A stretch of 39,019 bases of DNA from JAXGQD01 sp964574395 (GTDB lineage: Bacteria > Bacillota > Clostridia > Saccharofermentanales > Fastidiosipilaceae). This document shows, in pieces, positions 1-7,839 of this stretch. The stretch's first letter is position 1; the number at the start of each line of letters is the position of its first letter. Both the position numbers and the translations under genes were made by a program. The notes under the pieces were generated by a model, which was given only the letters and a program-made list of their open reading frames with translations, was not told the origin of the DNA and did no database searches. The stretch spans positions 1 through 39,019 of the forward strand of contig CAZNNL010000016.1 of the NCBI GenBank assembly GCA_964574395.1. The letters run 5' to 3'.

Positions 1-50
1 ATATAGAAACATTAGACTAGACAATCACTTTTAATAGTAAGTTTTATGTT

Positions 51-93
51 GTATCATTAACTAATAACAGTATTAACCTATTAACAGTGATAC
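51..93. promoter_or_regulatory. Possible operator/promoter region of the MarR-type gene
   Basis: GTATCA at 51-56 is mirrored by TGATAC at 88-93 in an AT-rich leader. A loose promoter (TTGTAT at 49-54, TATTAA at 71-76, spacer 16) lies inside this pair. MarR proteins often bind inverted repeats over their own promoter, so autoregulation is plausible. The arms are only 6 bp and the assignment is an inference. Confidence 0.3.
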
Positions 94-147
94 TTACAAC
101 ATTAGATAAAAAGACAACATCCAAATATCGGATTAGTAGGGGGACAT

Positions 148-750
148 ATGGCTGCTAAAAATACTGACAATGATAAACCTAAAGCTGCGAAGAGTGGACG
201 TAAGTCCGTTCATCGTGTCAGCAATGTAAGATCTGCTCATGAAGTGGCTGAAGAAAGCAGAAAAAACAAAGGCTATCCTCACGATAAAATACGGCTATCT
301 ACGAATACTATTGGAAAAATCATCAATGTCCATCGGATGCTTGACCGTCTTTTCCACATTTACTTCGAGCACTATAACATCACCTCTGTGCAAATCCCGG
401 TACTCATGGCATTGTTAAAACACGAGAAATTAATGGTTTCACAACTCGCATCTATACTGCACATTGGCTCAAGCAACATTACTCCCTTATGTAAACGTCT
501 GGAAAAATCTGGCTTGATAACACGCACCAGGGACACGGAGGACCAACGTGTTGTGTACGTTTGCCTCACGGATACTGCTAAAGCTATGATGGATGAAATT
601 TCTGTCTCTATACAAACGCTTAACGATCGTGAAAATGACATCTACTCCATTGAAGATAAAGAAGTCGAAAGCATAGTACATGGCGTTGATGTGCTTTACG
701 AGTATATTTCAAATGTTTTATTTAATGTAACAGGTTCTCTAGATAGCTAA
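148..750 (+). CDS. MarR-family winged-helix transcriptional regulator
   Basis: A DNA-binding regulator of 200 residues. The MarR core runs from about residue 55 to the end: a dimerisation helix, then a winged helix (VSQLASILHIGSSNITPLCK as recognition region, followed by the wing RTRDTEDQRVVYVCLT). The ATG follows a GGGGG stretch 6 bases upstream. About 50 N-terminal residues, rich in Lys, Ser and Arg, precede the usual MarR start and resemble no domain I recognise. The gene stands alone, with the next gene convergent to it, so its target is not evident from context. The family assignment is secure; the ligand and regulon are unknown. Confidence 0.88.
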   Translation: MAAKNTDNDKPKAAKSGRKSVHRVSNVRSAHEVAEESRKNKGYPHDKIRLSTNTIGKIINVHRMLDRLFHIYFEHYNITSVQIPVLMALLKHEKLMVSQLASILHIGSSNITPLCKRLEKSGLITRTRDTEDQRVVYVCLTDTAKAMMDEISVSIQTLNDRENDIYSIEDKEVESIVHGVDVLYEYISNVLFNVTGSLDS

Positions 751-829
751 CGCATCAATAGACAAGTGCACAAGCCGTAAATCGCTGCTGTAGCCTGAAA
801 AGTTGACACCTTCGCGTCGTACACAAGCT

Positions 830-862
830 AAAAAATACGCGTATGCTGCGGCGTGGCGTATT
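830..862 (-). terminator. Terminator of the VanY-like gene
   Basis: AATACGC (834-840) and GCGTATT (856-862) form a hairpin. On the minus strand it overlaps the stop codon and is followed by a run of T. It probably ends the leftward VanY-like transcript and may also stop the convergent MarR transcript. Confidence 0.5.
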
Positions 863-1724
863 AGCTTGCGCCTAGGTATTCCTCCAGGGTTAATGTTGGG
901 TTGGGGCCGAAATCGGCGGCGATGGTTTTGCCAACGTAACGAAAATGCCATGGTTCGTAAAGGTATCCCGTAATGTCTTCCTTGCCTTGGGGATAGCGTA
1001 AAATAAAACCATACTTATACGAATTAGCCGCAAGCCATTTTCCCGAATCAAGCTCTCCAAATGCATCAGAAAAACTTGCCCAAGTATTATTATCGTCAGT
1101 CAAGTCCACTGCCAGACCCGTTTGGTGTTCACTTTCACCGGGATATGCAGTTAGCTTATTCGCTTCTTCTTCTCCTATGGCATTCGCTTCAGACCAGAAA
1201 ATGTCGCTCTGTGTCTGGTATGAACGGTAGCCGCTGTTCTTCGTGAAATAATAACCCTCTGCTTCAGCGTCGTTAAGCATCTCAACTAGTGCTGCTTGTG
1301 CTGTGGGATCAAGTGGGCGACTGTCATCCGTGACCTCAGGTACATAATTCTCACTGACATGGTGCTTTTTGTTGACCAAAATTACACCGTTAATCATGTA
1401 GGGTGTGTCGAGCTGAGCGCCAGTTCTGTTATCAAGGCTTGGCTGATGACCAGCTACTGAAGTACTAGCTGTGATAGAACTAAGTGTCTCGCTTGAATTA
1501 GGATCGTGCTGGCCGAATTCGTTAGCACCTTCTATCGTACTTACGATGGGAGAAGGCTCCGTTTGAGTTATTTCTGGGCTTAGTGTTTCAACGGACACTA
1601 AGGCGGAACTGTTTTCAGTTAGCATGCTATTTTCGCCTGGTAACGGCGCGGATTGGCAGGCTGTGCTTGTAATTATGACGCTCGCACCTAGTAGAACGAG
1701 TATGCGATGGTTAAGTTTTTTCAA
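861..1724 (-). CDS. D-alanyl-D-alanine carboxypeptidase, VanY/LdcB type, lipoprotein
   Basis: A zinc peptidase that trims stem peptides of peptidoglycan on the outer face of the membrane. I chose a TTG start at 1724 because AGGAGA stands 6 bases upstream and it places the signal sequence (KKLNHRILVLLGASVIITSTAC) correctly, giving 287 residues; an ATG 51 bases further upstream has no such site. ITSTAC is a lipobox, so the protein should be lipid-anchored. A Ser/Thr-rich linker follows, then the VanY domain with the zinc motifs SEHQTGLAVD and EPWHFRYV and the upstream SGYRSYQTQ motif. The gene is monocistronic. Specificity (DD- or LD-carboxypeptidase) cannot be told from sequence alone. Confidence 0.88.
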   Translation of the reverse strand: MKKLNHRILVLLGASVIITSTACQSAPLPGENSMLTENSSALVSVETLSPEITQTEPSPIVSTIEGANEFGQHDPNSSETLSSITASTSVAGHQPSLDNRTGAQLDTPYMINGVILVNKKHHVSENYVPEVTDDSRPLDPTAQAALVEMLNDAEAEGYYFTKNSGYRSYQTQSDIFWSEANAIGEEEANKLTAYPGESEHQTGLAVDLTDDNNTWASFSDAFGELDSGKWLAANSYKYGFILRYPQGKEDITGYLYEPWHFRYVGKTIAADFGPNPTLTLEEYLGAS

Positions 1725-1843
1725 AATAGTTCTCCTGAGTTTGGGTGGTTTTGCCAAACGTTTTTTAATCAGCACATTCTAACACGAGTCGAGTTTAGCG
1801 TCCAAATCTTGACAGTCGGAGGTCTATAGCTTAGCTTTATGCT

Positions 1844-2500
1844 ATGGTTTACGGAGATTTATTTACCAAACCCAAAGAGGTTGATAAAAAAGTTGTAGAA
1901 GTTGAAAAGAAAGGTCCGCCGGCGGCTGATGCACAAGCGCTGATGGTGGCTTTGCTTTCCGTTTATGAGCCCGAAAAACGTATCGCGCTGCTCGATGAAG
2001 GCTTAGAGTATTGGCCCGACGACGAAGCGCTACTGCTCTTGAAAGACTTCTTCAATATACGCTATAAAAAAGTGAATACGCGCATTGTTTACGCAGACTT
2101 GTTTTTAGGTTTGATGATAGAAAACCTCACCTTAGCTTCGATGGCTGGCTCTGTTCGAAACGAGAAAGAAACCACGAAATACTTTGAGAAGAGCCCCTTT
2201 ATCAATTGGCAAAAATCCACCACCAAACCTGAATTACGTCGCGAATTATTCTTCGGCGAATGCATGCAAATGCTGGCTTACTACACCTTTACTTGCCGCA
2301 ACGACAGGCAGTACGCTTCTAGCTTCATGGGTCTTGTCAAAGCTAAGCCCGAAAAGGTTGAGAACAAATTGCAAGACGATTTAAATGCGCTACAAGACGC
2401 GCTCGAGCAGGCAGAGAATTCGGCTAAATTCGGTTCGCGTTGGACTAGCGAAATGAAAATTTTCCATAAAGCCTTGGAACTCTACATCAACAATCTTTAG
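1844..2500 (+). CDS. Protein of unknown function
   Basis: A soluble, charged protein of 218 residues with no signal peptide or membrane segment. It starts with a Lys/Glu-rich stretch (residues 8-26) and is then mostly predicted helical, with helical-repeat-like character (ALLSVYEPEKRIALLDEG, PDDEALLLLKDFF) that could be TPR-like. I do not recognise a family. The ATG lacks a well-placed ribosome-binding site: GGAGG at 1818-1822 is about 21 bases away, but a stop codon in frame just upstream leaves no earlier start. It lies 33 bases ahead of glf in the same direction and may be co-transcribed with it. Confidence 0.6.
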   Translation: MVYGDLFTKPKEVDKKVVEVEKKGPPAADAQALMVALLSVYEPEKRIALLDEGLEYWPDDEALLLLKDFFNIRYKKVNTRIVYADLFLGLMIENLTLASMAGSVRNEKETTKYFEKSPFINWQKSTTKPELRRELFFGECMQMLAYYTFTCRNDRQYASSFMGLVKAKPEKVENKLQDDLNALQDALEQAENSAKFGSRWTSEMKIFHKALELYINNL

Positions 2501-2533
2501 ACGACTAATAATATTGGCAAAAGGAGTCGCCCC

Positions 2534-3649
2534 ATGAAAACCTACGACTACCTCATTGTCGGCGCCGGCCTCTTCGGATCAATCTTCGCTTACGAAGCGG
2601 GTCTTCGTGGTAAGCGTTGTTTGCTCGTTGAAAAGCGGGGTCATGTGGGGGGGAATTGTTTTTGCCAAGATTGGGACGGAATAGCTGTACATACCTATGG
2701 TGCGCATATTTTCCACACCGATTCAAAACGCGTGTGGGACTACGTTAACGCAGCCACGTCCTTTCAGCAATACCAACATTCTGTCATCGCGAATTATCAA
2801 GGGGAGCTTTTTAATCTGCCTTTTAACATGAATACCTTCAATAAGCTTTGGGGTGTCACAAGCCCTGAACAGGCGATGGCCAAAATAGCCTCAGAGCAAA
2901 ATCCCAGCGCAGCATCCGGAGCGGTAAACTTGGAAGAGCGCGCACTGGCTCTGGCTGGTCCTGAAATTTTCGAAAAGCTCATCAAGCATTACACGGAAAA
3001 GCAGTGGGGACGGCCATGTTCGGACTTGCCCGCTTTTATTATCAATCGTCTCCCCTTTCGTTTTACCTTTGATAATAATTATTTTAATGATCCGTACCAA
3101 GGCATACCTGCCGGGAGCTACTCGGATCTCTTTGATTTTTGGTTGGCTAATACCGAAGTACGGCTGCATTGTGACTTTTTGGAAGAACGCGAGGCATTAA
3201 GCGAGCTCGCTGAAAAAATTGTTTACACAGGACCGCTGGATGCTTTTTTTGACTACCAATTTGGCGCACTGGAGTATCGCAGTTTGCGTTTTGAACACGA
3301 GCGTTTAGAATACGCTAATTTTCAAGGCTGTCCGGTCATGAACTACACGGATGCTGAAACACCGTATACACGCATCATTGAGCATCGCCATTTCAACAAA
3401 TCGAGATCCGCTCCGTTTAATCACAGCATCGTTACCCGTGAGTACGCCCAAGCTTGGTCGAAGGATTTGGAAGCCTATTATCCGATAAACGATGCTGAAA
3501 ACAATGCACTATTCGAGAGGTATCGCAGCTTAGCTGGGCAAAATGACACGTGGATTTTTGGTGGCAGGCTAGCAGACTATCGCTACTACGACATGGACGA
3601 TACCGTCGCCGCTGCACTAGCCGTCGTTGAAAAGGAGTTTGGGGCTTAG
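2534..3649 (+). CDS. glf: UDP-galactopyranose mutase
   Basis: A flavoenzyme that interconverts UDP-galactopyranose and UDP-galactofuranose, supplying Galf for surface glycans. The 371 residues match the family's usual length. The FAD-binding Rossmann motif GAGLFGS is at residues 8-14, followed by VEKRGHVGGNCF and the diagnostic YGAHIFHTD. Later family motifs are EKQWGRP and the C-terminal FGGRLADYRYYDMD that closes the FAD site. AAGGAG sits 8 bases before the ATG; the ninth-mer TTGGCAAAA at 2514-2522 runs into this ribosome-binding site. No other galactan or capsule gene is adjacent, so the glycan served is not apparent. Confidence 0.96.
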   Translation: MKTYDYLIVGAGLFGSIFAYEAGLRGKRCLLVEKRGHVGGNCFCQDWDGIAVHTYGAHIFHTDSKRVWDYVNAATSFQQYQHSVIANYQGELFNLPFNMNTFNKLWGVTSPEQAMAKIASEQNPSAASGAVNLEERALALAGPEIFEKLIKHYTEKQWGRPCSDLPAFIINRLPFRFTFDNNYFNDPYQGIPAGSYSDLFDFWLANTEVRLHCDFLEEREALSELAEKIVYTGPLDAFFDYQFGALEYRSLRFEHERLEYANFQGCPVMNYTDAETPYTRIIEHRHFNKSRSAPFNHSIVTREYAQAWSKDLEAYYPINDAENNALFERYRSLAGQNDTWIFGGRLADYRYYDMDDTVAAALAVVEKEFGA

Positions 3650-3667
3650 GGCTTCTAGTCGCAAAAC

Positions 3668-3787
3668 ACCGCTGAAATTGCCAAGTAGTTGGAAGCCATT
3701 GCTGAAGTTGGCAAATAGTTTGAAGTCACTGCTGAAATTGACAAATAGTTTGAAGCCACTGCTGATGTTGACAAATAAGCAGCTTGT
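3668..3787. repeat. Four tandem 30-bp units
   Basis: Units beginning GCTGA at 3671, 3701, 3731 and 3761 repeat with an exact 30-base period (core GCTGAAATTGACAAATAGTT) directly after glf. They have no spacers between them, so this is not a CRISPR array. The last unit runs into the larger structured repeat block that follows. No convincing coding potential was seen. Confidence 0.85.
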
Positions 3788-3980
3788 ACGACGACAACGC
3801 GCCTGAAAGTCCTTTTTCCAGCAATTTTTCGACAAATAAGCAGCTTGTGCGACGATTTCGAGCTCTGAGAGGGCACTGAGACTGATTTTTCTTCGCACAA
3901 CTTGTTTTATTGTCAATTTTTCGAGGGTTTTCGGGCTAAAACGCCCTGGAGCGGCGTACAGGTTGTCTTTTTGCCAATAA
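3761..3980. repeat. Structured intergenic repeat block, copy A
   Basis: A 217-bp block closely resembling copy B (5061-5278), in the same orientation. It contains four copies of a ~25-bp element (consensus begins GACAAATAAGCAGCTTGTGC): two forward (3770-3794, 3831-3855) and two inverted (3890-3914, 3950-3975), spaced 61 bases within each pair. The block is therefore a large imperfect palindrome. Its distal arm ends in an exact TTTTGCCAA (3969-3977). Together with the tandem 30-bp units it fills the 354-bp gap between glf and the nuclease gene. Function unknown. Confidence 0.85.
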
Positions 3981-4003
3981 GATTGAGAAAAGCAAGCACA
4001 ACA

Positions 4004-4855
4004 TTAATAATCGATTGTATCTAGAAATCTGGGGAGGAGTGTGTGGATGCGATTTTGCCAAAATTCATATTTATCTGTGCGAATTCTACGATGAATTTTA
4101 TGTGCTTTGAGTACACGTTTGAATAGCTGCATCCGCCTATCGTGATTGTATAGTTGCGACTTTGTGATGGTAATTACTCTGTAACCCATATCACTAATGG
4201 CGGTTGTTCGAGTTGAATCGTAATCTAATGAGCCAGCGTGAATCTCGCCTAGATATTCACAAGCAATTTTTTGTTCAGGAAAACAATAGTCTACAAAACA
4301 AACGCGCTTCCCCATAGCTTTTTGCCCATCCGCATTGAGATCCAGTCGATAGTTTAATTCGCCGCCTTTTAAGCCTAAGCCACCTAAGTGATTAGGCAAT
4401 CCAAAAAAGAGATGGACGAATATTTCCATAATAGAACAACTGCGATCTTTTACATGCTTAAGAGCTTGTAACGCCTTTCTTTTTCCTCGATGCATCTTGG
4501 TCGCTTCAACAAATTTATGGATATCTTTTTTTAGGACTAATGGATCGCTGAAAGGGCCGTTTGGGCAAGAGCACAGCAAACAGCCGAGAATGATAAGTTC
4601 AATTATGTCGTGTGATTCTGCCATTTGCAGAAAAAGAAATGCTGGCGAAACAACCCCTTGATCCGTTATAAAGCCGCTTTTAGGAACTGATGTGGTACAG
4701 AGATGATAGATTTCATCGGAATTCTTGGCAATTTCTTTCCTGCTCCTCACAGTATAGTGTGATTTTTTCACTTGTGAAAATACCGCTGCATAATAGTCAT
4801 TAAGCAGGGGGATATTCCAATATTGTAGACCGCTAAAATAAGACAAATACTTCAT
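4004..4855 (-). CDS. DUF559/Vsr-like putative endonuclease
   Basis: 283 residues. The C-terminal ~110 residues look like the PD-(D/E)XK fold of DUF559/Vsr-like proteins: an acidic residue in FVDYCFPEQKIACEYLGEIH, then a strand-turn ending in VITITKSQLYN. The N-terminal part (VVSPAFLFLQMA, later RGKRKALQAL and SIMEIFVHLFFGLP) follows the plan of actinobacterial and clostridial DUF559 proteins that carry an upstream recognition-like region. The usual D/E-x-K pattern is imperfect (EYLG rather than EYDG), so catalysis is unproven. The ATG has no clear ribosome-binding site. It is the only gene between two direct repeat blocks, which suggests a transferred unit. No methyltransferase partner is present. 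Confidence 0.6.
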   Translation of the reverse strand: MKYLSYFSGLQYWNIPLLNDYYAAVFSQVKKSHYTVRSRKEIAKNSDEIYHLCTTSVPKSGFITDQGVVSPAFLFLQMAESHDIIELIILGCLLCSCPNGPFSDPLVLKKDIHKFVEATKMHRGKRKALQALKHVKDRSCSIMEIFVHLFFGLPNHLGGLGLKGGELNYRLDLNADGQKAMGKRVCFVDYCFPEQKIACEYLGEIHAGSLDYDSTRTTAISDMGYRVITITKSQLYNHDRRMQLFKRVLKAHKIHRRIRTDKYEFWQNRIHTLLPRFLDTIDY

Positions 4856-5009
4856 AACAAAAGTAGCTTATCAGCAAGTGCAAGCATTTTTTTAAAATCT
4901 TTTTGGCAAAACTTCTCAAAGTTCCGCATTCTTACGCATTCACCGCGTATTTATCGGAACGCAGCGACAACTCGAAGCTGGGGATGAAGCGGAGTGGGTG
5001 GAACTCATG

Positions 5010-5285
5010 GCTGAAACTTGACAAATAAGCAGCCTGTGCGACAGAGTCCCTAAATGCACCGCTGAAATTGACAAAAAATCAACTTGTGCGACGACAACTG
5101 ACTTGAAACGACGGTTTTCCAGCGATTCTTCGACAAAAAAGCAGCTTGTGCGACGATTTCGGGCTCCGAGAGGGCACTGAGACTGATTGTTCTTCGCACA
5201 ACTTGTTTTTTTGTCAAATTTTCGTGGGTTTTCGGGCTCACAGCCCTTGGAGCGGCGCACAAGCTGTTTTTTTGCCAAAATTGGC
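5010..5285. repeat. Structured intergenic repeat block, copy B
   Basis: The second copy of the block at 3761-3980, with the same order of elements: forward at 5020-5044, 5070-5094 and 5132-5156, inverted at 5191-5215 and 5251-5276, again with 61-62-base spacing in the outer pairs. The core copy is 5061-5278 and ends in TTTTGCCAA (5270-5278). The 5020 element is an extra partial unit. Between 4856 and 5010 I see only AT-rich leader of the nuclease gene with one TTGGCAAAA at 4903-4911. Reading frames across the block are repetitive and judged spurious. Confidence 0.85.
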
Positions 5286-5309
5286 TAGACAACCAGACGA
5301 AGCCCGAAA

Positions 5310-6488
5310 CTAAACCCCAGCAGTCAAAAATTCAAATGCGTAGAGTGCGAAGAAGGCAGAGGTTCGGGCTAAAATGGCTTCATCCAAATCGAACTTTGGG
5401 TGATGTAAAGTGTGTGTTATGCCCTTCTCTTCATTGCGCGTGCCGACGAAGCACATGAATCCAGGGTGCTTTTCTAAATAAAAACCGAAGTCCTCAGAAG
5501 CCAAAATGGGCTCTATGTCTTTCAATATGAAGATACCGCTCTGGAGGATAAGCTCCTTAGCTAAATCGACGGAGGCGGCATCATTTATGAGTGGTGGTGT
5601 GCCGCTTCGCATGTCAACAACTGCGTGGGCCCCGTAGGCAGCTGCGGTGTGAGTAGAAACTTCGCTTAATAAGGTGCGCATTTTTTCGCGTGATGCTTTA
5701 GAGAAAGTGCGCGTGCCTCCGTAGGCTTTGGCGGATTGGGGGAAGACGTTGCCGACGGTGCCTGCTTCGATTTTGCCAATATGGACAACAGAAGGTTCGG
5801 TGGTTTTGATACGGTTGGTTGGTAAAGCTGAAAGCTTTAGCACGATGTCGCAGAGTGGTTTGATTGGGTCGATACAAAGGTCCGGGCGTGAACAGTGCCC
5901 GCCTTGTCCGAAAACTTCGATAGTGAAAAAGTCACCAGCAGCCATACGCGCACCTTCCATCACGGAGATTTCTCCACTGGGTAGCTCAGGCCACACGTGG
6001 GCAGCGATGACGCGATCGACGCCACCTTCTGAAGCGAGATAGTCCAAAATCAATGCTGAACCTGCTTGCACTTCTTCTGCAGGTTGAAAACAGAAATATA
6101 CGGTACCTTCAATTTTTTCACGTATATCTGCCAGGAGCTTTATGCTACCTAGAAGTATGGCGGTGTGGGCGTCGTGTCCACAGGCATGCATAACACCAGG
6201 ATTCTGTGAGGCAAAATCTAGTCCCGTTTCCTCTGTAATGGGTAAGGCATCCATGTCTGCACGGATTGCGATGGCCTTGGATTTTGACTGCGTTTTGCCA
6301 CCCTGCAACTTAGCGACAACCGCATTATCCGCTAGTTGTACGTAAGGGATAGCGAGCGCATCTAGTTCAGCGCAGACAAAACGAGAGGTATTTATCTCAT
6401 GTAGCGACAATTCGGGATGTTCGTGGAAATGCCTTCGCAAAGCGATAATTTCGTGTTCAATCTTCTCAGCAGCTTTAATAAAGTCCAT
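5310..6488 (-). CDS. M20D-family metallopeptidase / amidohydrolase
   Basis: A cytosolic di-metal hydrolase of the N-acyl-amino-acid amidohydrolase / N-acetyl-diaminopimelate deacetylase / hippuricase group; 392 residues, normal for the family. Metal-binding and catalytic motifs are AIRADMDALPI, MHACGHDAHTA, QPAEEVQAGS (general base Glu-Glu), AHVWPELPSG and the C-terminal EDFGFYLEKHPGFMCFVG with THTLHHPKFDLDE. AAAGGTTGG precedes the ATG. It follows ridA by 45 bases in the same direction, forming a probable two-gene operon for amino-acid derivative turnover. The exact substrate cannot be read from sequence. Confidence 0.9.
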   Translation of the reverse strand: MDFIKAAEKIEHEIIALRRHFHEHPELSLHEINTSRFVCAELDALAIPYVQLADNAVVAKLQGGKTQSKSKAIAIRADMDALPITEETGLDFASQNPGVMHACGHDAHTAILLGSIKLLADIREKIEGTVYFCFQPAEEVQAGSALILDYLASEGGVDRVIAAHVWPELPSGEISVMEGARMAAGDFFTIEVFGQGGHCSRPDLCIDPIKPLCDIVLKLSALPTNRIKTTEPSVVHIGKIEAGTVGNVFPQSAKAYGGTRTFSKASREKMRTLLSEVSTHTAAAYGAHAVVDMRSGTPPLINDAASVDLAKELILQSGIFILKDIEPILASEDFGFYLEKHPGFMCFVGTRNEEKGITHTLHHPKFDLDEAILARTSAFFALYAFEFLTAGV

Positions 6489-6533
6489 TGCTATCCAACC
6501 TTTCGGAGCCCTTGTTTATGCTATCAGTGCCAG

Positions 6534-6923
6534 TTAAGCATAAGCGATGGCTTCAATTTCAACCAATACATCTTTAGGCAATCTAGCAACTTCGAATGCG
6601 GCTCTCGCAGGATAGGGTGCGCTGAATGATGCTGAATATATCGCATTCATTTTGGCAAAATCATTCATGTCTTGCAGCAACACCGTTGTTTTGACTACAT
6701 TTGACATCGACAAATTATCAGAAGCGAGTACAGCTTCAATGTTTTTCAAAACCTGCTGCGTTTGTGCATCAATTCCCTCAGGTATAAGACCAGTACTCCG
6801 GTCAATGGGGATCTGCCCACTAACATAGACGACTCTTTCGCAAGCCCGAAGATCAATGGCGATAGCCTGTGAATAAGGCCCAATTGCCTCGGGCGCGGTT
6901 TCACTTACAAGTTGATGTTTCAT
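6534..6923 (-). CDS. ridA: RidA-family enamine/imine deaminase
   Basis: A trimeric enzyme that hydrolyses reactive enamine and imine intermediates made by PLP enzymes such as threonine dehydratase. The 129 residues cover the whole YjgF/YER057c/UK114 fold. Signature segments are PEAIGPYSQAI, VSGQIPID, and the C-terminal YPARAAFEVARLPKDVLVEI, which carries the active-site Arg of the PAR motif. GGAG lies 8 bases upstream of the ATG. It heads a short operon with the M20 amidohydrolase. The assignment is firm. Confidence 0.95.
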   Translation of the reverse strand: MKHQLVSETAPEAIGPYSQAIAIDLRACERVVYVSGQIPIDRSTGLIPEGIDAQTQQVLKNIEAVLASDNLSMSNVVKTTVLLQDMNDFAKMNAIYSASFSAPYPARAAFEVARLPKDVLVEIEAIAYA

Positions 6924-7020
6924 TAAACAATCTCCTTCGATAAAATTACATAACTCGGACTAATTATTAAAAACCAATTTTCATGGTCCAGGCTAACTTG
7001 CTACCAACAAAAGCCCTAGC

Positions 7021-7743
7021 TTAAATTCTGCCAGCCATGTCCTTCAGCGCTTCAATATCCTTCAAAACAATGCGCTTATTTCCGTGCAGAGAAATCAGCC
7101 CCTGCTCCTGTAGTTGTTTCAATTTTCGCGTCACCGTTTCACGCGACAAACCGGTATAGTTGCCCATTTCTTCGCGGTTAATGGTGAGTTTCATCGACAC
7201 ACCCTCAGCTGTATCTTCGCCAAAATCCGCCATCAAATCCAGAAGCAAACCCGCAACCTTCTGGTCTGCAGAAGATGCATTTAAGCGTTCGACTAATTCT
7301 TCAGCCCAACGCACACGTTCGAATGCTTTTTCAACAATTTTCAGGAGAATGGAAGGGTTCTTCAAGGCAACTTCATCAAACGCTTCTTTATTGAGTGTGC
7401 AAATAATGGTTGTCTCCAAAGCCCTTGCGTTGTAAAGATAAGAATGCGCTTTTATTAAATTGAAACCACCAACAAAATCATCGCGTGAATAGATATATAA
7501 AATCTGCTCTCGACCGTCGGGTAAATGCTTGAAGATTTTCATTCTTCCGCTGTGTACCATGTAAAGACGGTCTGCCCTCGCGCCTGTCTTAAAAATGTAC
7601 TCTCCTCGTTGCACACGCCGACATTCGAGACCTGCTTGGATGCGCGCCGCATCTGCATCGCTGAGCGTGCTTAATAGCGGGATACTTTTTACTTGAACAT
7701 CCACGATTGTGTTTTTTTCTTTTGCCAGTTCTTTCTTGCTCAT
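7021..7743 (-). CDS. Crp/Fnr-family transcriptional regulator
   Basis: 240 residues. An N-terminal cyclic-nucleotide-binding-fold sensor domain (about 20-140: GEYIFKTGARADRLYMVHSG, then DGREQILYIYSRDDFVGG) is followed by a dimerisation helix and a Crp-type winged helix (about 175-235: INREEMGNYTGLSRETVTRK). It lacks the N-terminal cysteine cluster of oxygen-sensing Fnr, and the cAMP-binding arginine pocket is not conserved as in Crp, so the ligand is unknown. The ribosome-binding site is weak (GGGA). It is divergent from apgM across a 96-bp gap and stands alone as a transcript. Confidence 0.9.
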   Translation of the reverse strand: MSKKELAKEKNTIVDVQVKSIPLLSTLSDADAARIQAGLECRRVQRGEYIFKTGARADRLYMVHSGRMKIFKHLPDGREQILYIYSRDDFVGGFNLIKAHSYLYNARALETTIICTLNKEAFDEVALKNPSILLKIVEKAFERVRWAEELVERLNASSADQKVAGLLLDLMADFGEDTAEGVSMKLTINREEMGNYTGLSRETVTRKLKQLQEQGLISLHGNKRIVLKDIEALKDMAGRI

Positions 7744-7764
7744 TTATAATTTTCCCAGAGTTCG

Positions 7765-7793
7765 TTGCTGGTTAGCGTCATGTAACTTATTAT
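7765..7793 (+). promoter_or_regulatory. Predicted sigma-A promoter of apgM
   Basis: TTGCTG at 7765-7770 and TATTAT at 7788-7793 are separated by 17 bases. The -10 box is a good match and the -35 box is weak. It lies in the divergent gap with the Crp/Fnr gene, about 45 bases before the apgM start. Confidence 0.55.
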
Positions 7794-7839
7794 ATGCTAA
7801 GCACACGATAAACGCACGATTCTCTAAGGGAGATTTTTC

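Noticed and set aside
3761..5285. CRISPR array: ~25-bp repeats spaced at 61 bases
   Set aside because: The spacing fits, but repeat orientation flips in the middle, repeats are imperfect, and the intervening sequences are similar between the two blocks; no cas gene is present.
4940..5292. Small minus-strand proteins across repeat block B, and similar ones across block A (3617-3916)
   Set aside because: They read the repeats themselves (recurring R-R-T-S-C-like strings), lack ribosome-binding sites and resemble no family.
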